NCBI GenBank assembly: GCA_020348905.1
Contig: CP070756.1
Span: 1,618,311 to 1,657,980, forward strand
Direction of reading: 5' to 3'
From: Candidatus Zixiibacteriota bacterium
GTDB lineage: Bacteria > Zixibacteria > MSB-5A5 > GN15 > FEB-12
DNA length: 39,670 nucleotides
In this document: piece by piece, positions 23,566 through 32,243 of the stretch
How the letters are laid out: each line of letters starts with the position of its first letter
Position numbering within the stretch: position 1 is the first letter of the stretch
Notes under the pieces: generated by a model
Told to the model about the DNA's origin: nothing
What the model saw: the letters and a program-made list of their open reading frames with translations, nothing else
Databases searched by the model: none
Position numbers and translations under genes: made by a program

Positions 23566-26500
23566 ATGCCGGGGGTGCTCATCAGACTCGTCACCGCCGC
23601 CTTGGCTATGGTCCTCACCGCTGCGCCGGCTTTTTCGGCGCGCAACGAGGTTAAACTGGCGGGTTCCGATGTTCCGGAGCACTACTTCACCGGCAGCCGC
23701 TTCATCTTTTACAATTCCGATTCCCTTTTCCTGAATGGTCGCCTGCTCAGGCGAGACCTTGATTACATCTTTGATACCCGGCGTGGGACTTTCGATCTGA
23801 GCCGACTGGAAACGCAGGCGGATGACACCCTTGCGATCGTGTTTCATCCGGTGCCGTCGTGGCTGCAGTCATTTTACGGGACTCCCATGCCGGAAACCAC
23901 ACCATCCGGTTCGGTTCCTCCGATATATATGCCGCAGACGCAGCACGCCGGAAGAGGTCGCGGGGCCGGTGACATCGATATATCCGGTGCCAAAACCTTC
24001 CGTTTTACTACCCGGTCAGCCGGCGCATCAAATTTCAGTCAGTCTCTGGATCTCAACGTGACGGGCGAAGTGGCCCCGGGCCTGGAGCTCACCGGGGCGA
24101 TTTCGGACCGCGGATATGACCCTTCCTACGGCACCGCCAACAGCCGCCTTAACGAACTGGATAAGATCAACCTGAAGCTGACATCGACGGCGTTCGCCGC
24201 ACAGGTCGGCGATATCCTGCTTGACGAGAAAGAATTCAACGTAGCGGGGAATAAAAGGGTATCAGGCGCATCGGTAAGGGTGCATAGGCGCCGGGGTTAT
24301 ATTAACGCCGCCGCCGCCCGGCCCAGGGGTCGTTTTGAAACGGTTCGCTTTACCGGGAGGGACAACACCCAGGGCCCGTACCAGATAGGGCGCGGTTCGA
24401 CCGGCACCTCAATCGTCCCCGGTTCCGAAACAGTCTGGCTCGACGGTACCAGGCTTGAACGTGGAGCCAACAAGGACTACATCGTTGATTACCCGACCGG
24501 CAGAATAACGTTTAACGTTAATCATCCTATCGACAGTCGCAGCAGAATCGAGGTTGATTACGACCCTCTGCTGACGGCTTACCGGGGTGAACTCTTTGCC
24601 ACCGGCGGCGGTGTCTCACTGGCTGACTCGTCGGTCAGTATTGATGTTCAGTGGCTGCGCGAGGGAGACGATAAAGACGAGCCATTCACCGGAGAACTGA
24701 CGAACGAAGAATTAGACTTGCTTCAGGCCGCCGGTGATCAAATAGAAAATGCCATACGGTCGGGCGTGGTGGCTGATAGTCTGGGCAATTACATGCTAGT
24801 TACCGACAGTCTGCCCGATTCGGTTTATCAGTTTGTCGGTGAGGGAAACGGTCAGTATACGGTTACCTTCAGCTTTGTCGGCAGCGGTCAGGGTGACTAC
24901 GTGTTTCTTGGTGGATCGCAGTATCGTTATGTGGGTCAGGGCGATGGTGATTACCGTCCTGTGATACTTATCCCGGTGCCCGAGAGAATCGACTACTATC
25001 GATCCACACTTCGCCTGCAAAACCACTTGGTTACAGAATTCCTGGCCGATCTGCAGCAGACCCGGCATGACCGAAATCTTCATTCCGGCCTTGACGATAA
25101 TGATAATGACGGCCTGTATTATTCGTTCACGGCGTTGCAGGAATGGCAATTCCGCGGCCGGAAAAACTCAATGTCGGTGGGTACGAGAAGAAAAGAAGCG
25201 CGATTTAGAGATCGGGGGCGACTTTACAGGCCTGATTTTGAACGAAGTTACTTCGTGCCGACCGGTTTTCAGGCTCTCACTGACGAAGTTATGTATGATC
25301 TCAGCGGCCTGATATTTCCGTCGGCTGCGGTGGCGCTCAAACCGTCGTTCTCGCGCCTGAGCTATACCGATCGACTCGCCTGTCAAACCGGAGGGCTGGA
25401 TCTTGCCCTTGAGCCTTCTCAAAAATACCGTATTACCGCAGGATGGAATACTATCCGGACAGACCTTGACAGCGCCGGTACGGAAAGGACGGGAGAGGCC
25501 GATTCATACCGGGCGGGCGTGTCAGTTTCCCCCGCCACGGGCTTACGGTTCGGCAGCGAGTACGAACATGATTCAAGGACGAATGATTATGCCTTCGATC
25601 TGCGAGGTACGCGTTTTCATCGAATAGAAACGACTGTCGGCAATCGAACCGAACAACTCGCACATGAATACTTTACCGAAGACTCACTGAGCGCAGAATG
25701 GACTGAACAGCTGCGTCGAAACCGCCTGTCGGCTTCGTCGTCGCGCAAAATCGGCAGTCTCTCATACTCGGCCCTGACCACTTACCAGTGGCTGAAAATG
25801 CCGGGAAGGGACGAAGAATCCTTCCTAAGTCGCGTTGGTCTTGATTACAGTAATGCCCGACGGGGTGTCGAACTGGGTGCATCGTATGCCATTTCAGAGG
25901 AAACCAGGAACGGCCGCGGCGTTGCCTATATCGAGGTTGAGCGGGGGGAGGGAAATTACATCCTTGAAGAAGGTGAATTTGTGCCTGATCCCGACGGCAA
26001 TTTTATCCGCGTGGAGGAAAACCTCTCGGAGACATCGCGGGTACGCCGGGGCGAAAAGTCGTTCCATCTCACGAGAGCCTGGCAGATCGTGCTTCTCAGG
26101 GTCAACAGCAATATCGAAGAGGAACTCCTGCCGGGTGGCAAGCGGGAACTATGGTGGATCGTGCCGGTGCTGTCGGACAAGGATCAACCATACCTGTTCT
26201 ATTCGCGCAGGCACGATGTGGACCTGCGGCTCTTGCCGATTCGTTCAGGGCATGCCGTCAATCTGAGTTACAACGAGAACCGCGAGGTCCGGAGCGTTGC
26301 TGAAATACCCCGGCGCCGGGACGACTTCAATGCTGCGATAATACTGAAACAGGTGGTGCGGCGGTCCTTCTTTGATCAGCAGTTCGAGTGGTTTCAGTTC
26401 AACCGTGATGACTATTTCAGCGGTGCCGGTGAGATCGACGGTTTCCGGATCGGTTCAGGTTACGGTCATACTCTCGGCACGAGCGAAGTCTCCACTAGTA

Positions 26501-26823
26501 TTGGTTTTAGACGAGCAGATTCCGAGGCCAATGAAAGGTCGGATCTTTATCACTGGAAGGTTGGATCCAGGTTACAGGTGCTTCGCAAAGGCGAATTGCG
26601 GGCTTCAGCCGAGCTGTACAGGCAGTTTCTGGAAGGGGTGACCGGGACACCGTCGTTTCTGCTGACGGATAATCGGCCCGGTACGAGAGGTGCCAACTGG
26701 TCGATTGTGCTTCGTTACGGTATTAAGGGCGGCATGCGCGTAAACTTCAGCATCTCCGGAAGGCACGCCGATAACCGGGTGGCCCGGATCACTGGAAGAG
26801 GAGAGTTCGTTGCGGGTTTCTGA
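23566..26823 (+). CDS. Large putative outer-membrane beta-barrel protein with SprA-like motifs
   Basis: This 1085-residue protein has a signal peptide (about 1-25, APAFSA). Two copies of an L-N-G-x-x-L-x-R-x-x-D-Y-x-x-D-x-x-x-G motif occur at about 48-70 (SLFLNGRLLRRDLDYIFD) and about 288-312 (VWLDGTRLERGANKDYIVDY), each near an outer-membrane or SprA-type region. Three [FY]VGxGxGxY units follow at about 421-475. From about 490 to the end, alternating strands with Tyr/Arg-rich turns look like a large barrel, and the last residue is Phe. Such motifs occur in SprA/Sov-type T9SS channels, which are usually much larger (over 2000 residues), so this may be a shortened relative or an independent barrel. 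Its stop lies inside the downstream Omp85 gene (14-nt overlap). Confidence 0.65.
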   Translation: MPGVLIRLVTAALAMVLTAAPAFSARNEVKLAGSDVPEHYFTGSRFIFYNSDSLFLNGRLLRRDLDYIFDTRRGTFDLSRLETQADDTLAIVFHPVPSWLQSFYGTPMPETTPSGSVPPIYMPQTQHAGRGRGAGDIDISGAKTFRFTTRSAGASNFSQSLDLNVTGEVAPGLELTGAISDRGYDPSYGTANSRLNELDKINLKLTSTAFAAQVGDILLDEKEFNVAGNKRVSGASVRVHRRRGYINAAAARPRGRFETVRFTGRDNTQGPYQIGRGSTGTSIVPGSETVWLDGTRLERGANKDYIVDYPTGRITFNVNHPIDSRSRIEVDYDPLLTAYRGELFATGGGVSLADSSVSIDVQWLREGDDKDEPFTGELTNEELDLLQAAGDQIENAIRSGVVADSLGNYMLVTDSLPDSVYQFVGEGNGQYTVTFSFVGSGQGDYVFLGGSQYRYVGQGDGDYRPVILIPVPERIDYYRSTLRLQNHLVTEFLADLQQTRHDRNLHSGLDDNDNDGLYYSFTALQEWQFRGRKNSMSVGTRRKEARFRDRGRLYRPDFERSYFVPTGFQALTDEVMYDLSGLIFPSAAVALKPSFSRLSYTDRLACQTGGLDLALEPSQKYRITAGWNTIRTDLDSAGTERTGEADSYRAGVSVSPATGLRFGSEYEHDSRTNDYAFDLRGTRFHRIETTVGNRTEQLAHEYFTEDSLSAEWTEQLRRNRLSASSSRKIGSLSYSALTTYQWLKMPGRDEESFLSRVGLDYSNARRGVELGASYAISEETRNGRGVAYIEVERGEGNYILEEGEFVPDPDGNFIRVEENLSETSRVRRGEKSFHLTRAWQIVLLRVNSNIEEELLPGGKRELWWIVPVLSDKDQPYLFYSRRHDVDLRLLPIRSGHAVNLSYNENREVRSVAEIPRRRDDFNAAIILKQVVRRSFFDQQFEWFQFNRDDYFSGAGEIDGFRIGSGYGHTLGTSEVSTSIGFRRADSEANERSDLYHWKVGSRLQVLRKGELRASAELYRQFLEGVTGTPSFLLTDNRPGTRGANWSIVLRYGIKGGMRVNFSISGRHADNRVARITGRGEFVAGF

Positions 26824-28447
26824 CATGACAAAATTCGCGTCGTTTGCCTGCTTGTGGCTTATGTGCTCGTTATCAGCCGGGGCAACCGAAGTTGTGTGGG
26901 AGGATAAGGCGCCAAGTTTAAAACGCGACATCGAACGTCTTATGCGCGACGCCGATATGGCGGTTGATTCGGTCACCGCTCTTCTTGCCAATGAGGGTTA
27001 CCTTGACGCTGCGGTACGAGCTGAAGACGGCCGGTTGCATATATTGGCGGGTAAGCAGAGTACAATAGCATCGATATTCTGGATTAATGATTCAACAACT
27101 CAGGGCGGCGTTAATCAGCCGTTCACCCGTGAAAACGTCGAAGACTTGATCGATTGGAACCTCGGTCGTTACCGGGAGACGGGTTATCTGTATACTTCCG
27201 CGACTGTTACCAAAGTAAGCCGTCAGGGCGATAAGGTGTCGCTTGAAATGCGACTCAACCGGGGACCGCTACTGACTCTACAGAAAAACATTTATTCCGG
27301 TTTAAAACGAACTCGACCCGGGTTGATCGCCAGGTACCTCTCCGTGAAAACCGGTCAACCGCTTACCGAACGGAATCTTGCCAGAGCCGAGAGACGGGCC
27401 GCTGCAATCCCATTTGTGAATTTTGAGCCGCCGGTTATTGTCAGACCGCAAGCCGGTTATACCTCGGCCGACCTCGAATACATCTTTAGCGAAAAGAAAC
27501 AGGTTCTCTTCAGCGGGGGTGCGGGTATTACACCTACCGGTGCATCCAACCTGACATGGAACTTTGACCTGAGATTTCAGAACTTCTTTGGCGGCGGCAG
27601 ATTTGCGTCGTTGAAATCAGAAAGGCGGGAACGGGGACGCCAGACACTCGATGTAGCTTACCGTCAACCTGTTCTTATGTTCGGGGTGGGCGAGGCCGGA
27701 CTGGGTGTATCCACCCGCGACTACCGTGATCAATTCTACGAATTCTCGGCCACTGCTGATTACCGCAGTCGACTGGGAGCCTCGTTTTACGCGGGGCTGG
27801 AATTGGGCTGGCGAAGTATCGAACCGGCCAGGGAAATCCCTTCTTACAGTTCTCTTTCCAGTGCATTTATGATTGAACGAAACAGCCTTGACAATTCCAT
27901 CAATCCGTCTTCGGGTTCGAAGCTGGTCTGGACGATTTCGTTTGGATACAGGCGCTACTCCGATGACAGCCTTGCGGTGCAACCGGAACGCAACAGTTTC
28001 AATGACACGCGCACAACGGTTCAGGCGGAATGGTACCGGCGGCTGTGGGGAAGTCTCGTGGGACAGCTCAGCCTGAGTTTTCGTGGTCTTCAAACCGCTG
28101 AATCAGTGCCACCATTGTCAGAACTCTATTATGTCGGCGGACCGGGAACCATTCGCGGTTATAGAAACGAGCAATTCACCGGCATAAGAACTGCTTTCGG
28201 AACGTTGGAGCCGCGTGTCAGGCTCAGTTCCGGATACTTTTTTGTATTCTACGACGGAGCCTATCTGGCAAACAGAATTACCGGTGCAGGAGGAACTGTT
28301 GCCACTGATGAGTTTTATCGCTCCGGATACGGTCTGGGCGCGGCCATTGTCAGCCGCGGGCGAATCCTCAAAATGTCGTTGGGGTGGAATCCGGACGTTG
28401 CCTTCGACGAACCCCGCCTTTCGCTTGAATTCTCCACCGAGATATAA
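26810..28447 (+). CDS. Omp85-family outer-membrane protein (BamA/TamA-like)
   Basis: This protein of 545 residues has a signal peptide, POTRA-like periplasmic modules over roughly 45-210 (the LLANEGYLDAAVR and RYRETGYLYTSATV segments are typical POTRA strand-helix elements) and a C-terminal 16-strand-type barrel. The Omp85 signature is GGPGTIRGYR, with I448-R449-G450-Y451 at the loop-6 tip that enters the barrel, and the C-terminal strand ends in FSTEI. The family inserts or transports outer-membrane proteins. It is shorter than BamA (about 800) and closer in length to TamA- or two-partner-type members. A TTG start with AGAGGAG six bases upstream is preferred; the next ATG at 26825 lacks a ribosome site. 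It is translationally coupled to the large barrel gene. Confidence 0.85.
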   Translation: MRVSDMTKFASFACLWLMCSLSAGATEVVWEDKAPSLKRDIERLMRDADMAVDSVTALLANEGYLDAAVRAEDGRLHILAGKQSTIASIFWINDSTTQGGVNQPFTRENVEDLIDWNLGRYRETGYLYTSATVTKVSRQGDKVSLEMRLNRGPLLTLQKNIYSGLKRTRPGLIARYLSVKTGQPLTERNLARAERRAAAIPFVNFEPPVIVRPQAGYTSADLEYIFSEKKQVLFSGGAGITPTGASNLTWNFDLRFQNFFGGGRFASLKSERRERGRQTLDVAYRQPVLMFGVGEAGLGVSTRDYRDQFYEFSATADYRSRLGASFYAGLELGWRSIEPAREIPSYSSLSSAFMIERNSLDNSINPSSGSKLVWTISFGYRRYSDDSLAVQPERNSFNDTRTTVQAEWYRRLWGSLVGQLSLSFRGLQTAESVPPLSELYYVGGPGTIRGYRNEQFTGIRTAFGTLEPRVRLSSGYFFVFYDGAYLANRITGAGGTVATDEFYRSGYGLGAAIVSRGRILKMSLGWNPDVAFDEPRLSLEFSTEI

Positions 28448-28485
28448 AAGTTGACTCTGCTCCCGGGCGGGTCTATCGTCGAGAC

Positions 28486-29331
28486 GTGGAGCGGCTAATC
28501 GAGACATTGAAACTCATGCGCCCGATTAATTGCCTGCTGGCAATGACGGGTGTCTGGGTAGGTGCCTATCTGACCTGGTTCAAACCGCTGTTTTATGCTC
28601 CGGGCATCACGGGTATTGCTGCCTTTTTGGCGTGCGGAGCGGGCAATGCTGTCAACGACTGTGTGGATATCGATATCGACCGGATTAACCGTCCCGACCG
28701 GGTGCTCGTCAAAGGCACACTTAGCCGGCGCTATGCTCTTATCCTGGCTGCCGTTCTTAACCTGGTGGCGGTAGGTCTGGCGTTGACAGTGAGTCGCGAA
28801 GTCACAGTAGTTGGACTGGTGACCATCGCCCTGCTTTACATGTATAATTTCCGTCTTAAGTCAATTCCGGTGCTGGGAAATCTGGCTGTCTCGTTTTTGG
28901 CTGGGCTTACGTTTGTAACTGGTGGAGTCGCCGTGGATTTTTACTTCGCTTTTGACCTGCCCGGACCCCTCATCGCTTTCATCTTTGCTTTCTTGTTTCA
29001 TCTGGTACGGGAGATTGTAAAGGATGTTCAGGATATCGAAGGTGATCGAGCAGTTGGAATTTCGACACTCCCCCAGGTAATAGGCGTTCAGAAGTCCCTT
29101 CTGATTGTGCTGGCTCTGTTTTTTGTTCTGGTACTCCTGTCGTTTATGCCGCTGCTTTATGGCTGGTATGGTACGCCCTACAAAATTGTGGCTATATACG
29201 TAATGGAACTGCCAATTTTGAGCTTCTTGATATTCCTGTGGGGAAATCCAACGCCGGTGATGCTGAAGGTGGCCTCCGGCGTGCTTAAAGCCGGTATGGC
29301 CCTTGGAATTGTGGCCCTGCTGCTGGCCTAG
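28486..29331 (+). CDS. UbiA-family prenyltransferase (possible DGGGP synthase-like)
   Basis: This 281-residue integral membrane protein has eight or nine helices. The two Asp-rich Mg-diphosphate motifs are N54-A-V-N57-D58-C-V-D61-I-D-I-D65 and the second K-D-V-Q-D-I-E-G-D at about 179-187. UbiA enzymes transfer a prenyl chain to quinone precursors, hemes, chlorophylls or the glycerol backbone of archaeal-type ether lipids. The N-terminal RPINCLLA and the RPDRV pattern resemble geranylgeranylglycerol-phosphate transferases that have been reported in FCB bacteria, but this family is hard to split by eye. It is the last gene of the PorU cluster, 38 nt after the Omp85 gene, starting at GTG. A quinone-pathway role is the main alternative. 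Confidence 0.85.
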   Translation: MERLIETLKLMRPINCLLAMTGVWVGAYLTWFKPLFYAPGITGIAAFLACGAGNAVNDCVDIDIDRINRPDRVLVKGTLSRRYALILAAVLNLVAVGLALTVSREVTVVGLVTIALLYMYNFRLKSIPVLGNLAVSFLAGLTFVTGGVAVDFYFAFDLPGPLIAFIFAFLFHLVREIVKDVQDIEGDRAVGISTLPQVIGVQKSLLIVLALFFVLVLLSFMPLLYGWYGTPYKIVAIYVMELPILSFLIFLWGNPTPVMLKVASGVLKAGMALGIVALLLA

Positions 29332-29473
29332 ACTTTTTATGAAACGTTTTCCCGCTGTTCGCAGTATAAGCTATTTTAAAGGCGTTAAGTTGGTCTTTAG
29401 CAGCTACTTAGAATGCGTAGCAAAAGGGAACAAATAACTTGAGTCTGTGAACTGTTAATGTAATTTTGAAGCC

Positions 29474-30337
29474 ATGGCAAAATCGGTACTTGGGCCACTG
29501 TTCATAATATGCTTCACCGGAATGGCATACGCAGAAGGCATCTCAGTCTCCCAGTCGCTGGATGAAGACAACATCGCCTTCTCTGATAGCGTGAAATTCG
29601 AAATCGTCCTTCAGTGGGACGGTCCTCAGACCGCTTACTTCTTCGATAAGCCGCTCAATCCTCAGATTGAGGGGCTGAAGGTAAGACGTTTTGCCTCGTC
29701 GGTCGGATCCGACCTTACGGCCGGCAAAGAGATCACGACCAAGAAGTTTCTATATGTTCTGGAGCCCGTTACATCCGGTATGGGGCGAATAGCGCCGCTG
29801 GAAATCAGCTATTTCACCTGGCCCGACTCTCTGCCGGGACGGCTGGTTACCGAGGCCATGGCTGTAACCATTGCTCCGCCCAGAACTGTCGATAAGGCCA
29901 GGCAGTCCTTCTGGTGGATCTGGCTCGTCCTTATCGTGGCCGTGGTTGGGTCCGCTATTGTCATAGCTATAGCCATTGTTCGTCAGAAACGTCGTCCTGT
30001 AGCGGTGGCAAAATCGCCGCTCGAGAGTCTTAACGATGGTCTGTCCGAGGCGGTCGATTTGTTCGGGTCTGATTTTAAGAAGTTCCAGACCGAGGTGCAC
30101 CGACTGCTTCTGGATTTCCTGCACCGGCAGTTCGATATTGACGGCGCGGATTTATCCGAAGATGAACTTAAGCAGCGCCTATCGGCGGCCGGGCTCGAAG
30201 ATTCAAAAGCGCAGGCAGTCTGCGACTGGCTGATTCGGGCGCAGCGGGACAAGTATAGCCCCGTCACGGCCGGACCGGGCGAGACGGTAAGGCTCGGTTC
30301 GGAACTCAAAGACTTTTTTGAAAAATTAGAAATTTAG
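29474..30337 (+). CDS. Short BatD-like membrane protein
   Basis: This 287-residue protein has a signal peptide (about 1-20, GMAYA), an extracytoplasmic Ig-like domain of about 100 residues (ISVSQSLDEDNIAFSDSVKFEI, cited in part), a single transmembrane helix near 142-167 (FWWIWLVLIVAVVGSAIVIA) and a cytoplasmic helical domain. That tail has the LLDFLHRQF ... DWLIRAQRDKYSP pattern shared with the two other BatD-family proteins of the operon. It opens the Bat operon directly in front of moxR (23-nt gap). The upstream 142 nt show no convincing promoter. Function is inferred only from context: Bat proteins form an envelope complex linked to stress or aerotolerance in FCB bacteria. Confidence 0.8.
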   Translation: MAKSVLGPLFIICFTGMAYAEGISVSQSLDEDNIAFSDSVKFEIVLQWDGPQTAYFFDKPLNPQIEGLKVRRFASSVGSDLTAGKEITTKKFLYVLEPVTSGMGRIAPLEISYFTWPDSLPGRLVTEAMAVTIAPPRTVDKARQSFWWIWLVLIVAVVGSAIVIAIAIVRQKRRPVAVAKSPLESLNDGLSEAVDLFGSDFKKFQTEVHRLLLDFLHRQFDIDGADLSEDELKQRLSAAGLEDSKAQAVCDWLIRAQRDKYSPVTAGPGETVRLGSELKDFFEKLEI

Positions 30338-30360
30338 TCATACAGGAGGAACACCATTTT

Positions 30361-31350
30361 ATGGACAGCGATATTCAACAAATCCAGAACAAAGTTGAAA
30401 AGGAATCGGCCTTCGTGGAAAAGTTGGTCGGTGAGATCAGGTCGGTCATCGTGGGACAGACCTATCTGGTCGAACGGCTTCTGGTCGGTCTTCTCGCCGA
30501 CGGACACATCCTTATTGAAGGCGTTCCGGGTCTGGCAAAAACTCTGTCGGTTAATACTCTCAGCAGTGCTCTTTCGGCGAAATTTCACCGCATTCAGTTT
30601 ACCCCGGATCTTCTCCCGGCCGACCTGATTGGAACCATGATCTACAACCCGCAAACGGCGGAGTTCTCGGTTAAGAAGGGTCCGGTGTTTGCCAATATTA
30701 TCCTGGCTGATGAAATTAACCGTGCTCCGGCCAAAGTGCAATCGGCTCTGCTGGAGGCCATGCAGGAAAGACAGGTAACTATCGGCGATCACACCTACAA
30801 GCTGCAGCAACCGTTCCTGGTACTGGCGACTCAGAACCCGATTGAGCAGGAAGGCACCTATCCGCTTCCGGAAGCGCAGGTGGACCGTTTTATGCTGATG
30901 CTGAAGATCACCTACCCGTCGCCTACGGAGGAAAGAGAAATCATGGATCGCAACACGGTAACCACTCAACCCTCGGTGACCAAGGTTATCAAACCCAAGG
31001 ATATTATCAAGGCTCGCGATGTGGTGCGGTCAATCTATGTCGACGACAAAGTGAAAGATTACATTGTCAATGTCGTGTTTGCCTCGCGTGAGCCTGAGAA
31101 GTACGGACTGGGAGACCTTAAGGACCTTATCGCCTTTGGCGCTTCGCCGCGGGCCACAATATATCTGAACCTGGCGGCCAAGGCCCATGCTTTCCTCAAG
31201 GGTCGCGGTTATATCACGCCCGAGGATGTCAAGGCTATCGGGCACGACGTGATGCGTCATCGCATCCTGATTACCTACGAGGCCGAAGCTGAAGAAGTCA
31301 CCAGTGATGACATTGTAACGAAAATATTCGACGCCGTCGAGGTGCCTTAG
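30361..31350 (+). CDS. MoxR-family AAA+ ATPase
   Basis: This 329-residue ATPase has Walker A in G54-V-P-G-L-A-K60-T61, Walker B in LADEINRAPAKVQSALLEAM (cited in part), and the sensor stretch LATQNPIEQEGTYPLPEAQVDRF. This is a standard MoxR signature. MoxR ATPases act as chaperones that activate vWA-domain partners. A GGAGGA ribosome site lies ten bases upstream. The gene sits at the front of an operon that encodes DUF58 and vWA proteins (BatA, BatB), exactly the partners expected. Length and motifs are typical, and nothing is missing. Confidence 0.97.
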   Translation: MDSDIQQIQNKVEKESAFVEKLVGEIRSVIVGQTYLVERLLVGLLADGHILIEGVPGLAKTLSVNTLSSALSAKFHRIQFTPDLLPADLIGTMIYNPQTAEFSVKKGPVFANIILADEINRAPAKVQSALLEAMQERQVTIGDHTYKLQQPFLVLATQNPIEQEGTYPLPEAQVDRFMLMLKITYPSPTEEREIMDRNTVTTQPSVTKVIKPKDIIKARDVVRSIYVDDKVKDYIVNVVFASREPEKYGLGDLKDLIAFGASPRATIYLNLAAKAHAFLKGRGYITPEDVKAIGHDVMRHRILITYEAEAEEVTSDDIVTKIFDAVEVP

Positions 31351-31359
31351 TCGTAAACC

Positions 31360-32235
31360 ATGATCCCGAAGGAGATACTCAAGAAGATCCGCCGGATTGA
31401 GATCCGGACGAAGAAGCTGGTCAACGACCTGTTTTCGGGCGAATACCATTCCACCTTCAAAGGGCAGGGGATGGAATTCGAGGAGGTGCGTCAGTATGAG
31501 CCCGGAGACGAGATCCGTCTGATCGACTGGAACGTAACCGCCCGAACCGGTTACCCGCACATCAAGAAGTTCAAGGAAGAGCGGGAGCTTTCGGTGGTGA
31601 TGCTGGTCGATGCGTCTTCTTCGGGGAAATTCGGTACCCGCGATAGGTTCAAGAGCGAAACAGCGGCCGAACTGTGCGCTTTGCTGGCTTTTTCGGCGAT
31701 CAAGAACAACGACAAGGTTGGGTTGATTATTTTTACCGATAAGATCGAAAAGTTCATCCCGCCTCAAAAGGGAAGGGGCCACGTGCTGCGGCTAATAAGG
31801 GAGATTCTCTATTTTAGACCGGAAGGTGTGGCGACCGATATCGGCGGTGCCCTCGAATACTTCAGCAAGGTGATAAGGCGCAAGTCGGTGGTCTTTCTGG
31901 TATCCGATTTTCTCTCGGAACACTACCTCAAGCCGCTGCAGATCGCCAACAACAAGCACGATGTTATTGCCATCAAGATCAGCGACCCCAGGGAGACTAC
32001 CTTCGACAACATCGGACTGATCGAGCTTGAAGACGCCGAGACGGGCGAGGTATTTATGATCGATACCGGTTCGAAAGAGTTCCGGCGGGAATTCTTCGCC
32101 CGGGCCGAAGAAGACAACCTGACCTTGAAGAAGGCCTTCAAGTTGATCAATCTCGATTTCATCAATATCCGTACCGACGAATCGTACATTGTGCCGTTGA
32201 TAAATTTCTTCAAGATGAGAGAGAGGAGGCTGTAA
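31360..32235 (+). CDS. DUF58 domain vWA-like protein
   Basis: This 291-residue protein carries the DUF58 signature: GEYHSTFKGQGMEFEEVRQYEPGDEIRLIDWNVTART read in pieces, then LMVDASSSGKFG-like residues (V-D-A-S-S-S) at the metal-ion site of a vWA fold. No transmembrane segment or signal peptide is evident, so it is cytoplasmic. DUF58 proteins are encoded next to MoxR in Bat operons and are presumed substrates of that ATPase. The start has no strong ribosome site and lies 9 nt after moxR, suggesting coupling. Confidence 0.93.
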   Translation: MIPKEILKKIRRIEIRTKKLVNDLFSGEYHSTFKGQGMEFEEVRQYEPGDEIRLIDWNVTARTGYPHIKKFKEERELSVVMLVDASSSGKFGTRDRFKSETAAELCALLAFSAIKNNDKVGLIIFTDKIEKFIPPQKGRGHVLRLIREILYFRPEGVATDIGGALEYFSKVIRRKSVVFLVSDFLSEHYLKPLQIANNKHDVIAIKISDPRETTFDNIGLIELEDAETGEVFMIDTGSKEFRREFFARAEEDNLTLKKAFKLINLDFINIRTDESYIVPLINFFKMRERRL

Positions 32236-32243
32236 ACGGTTTC

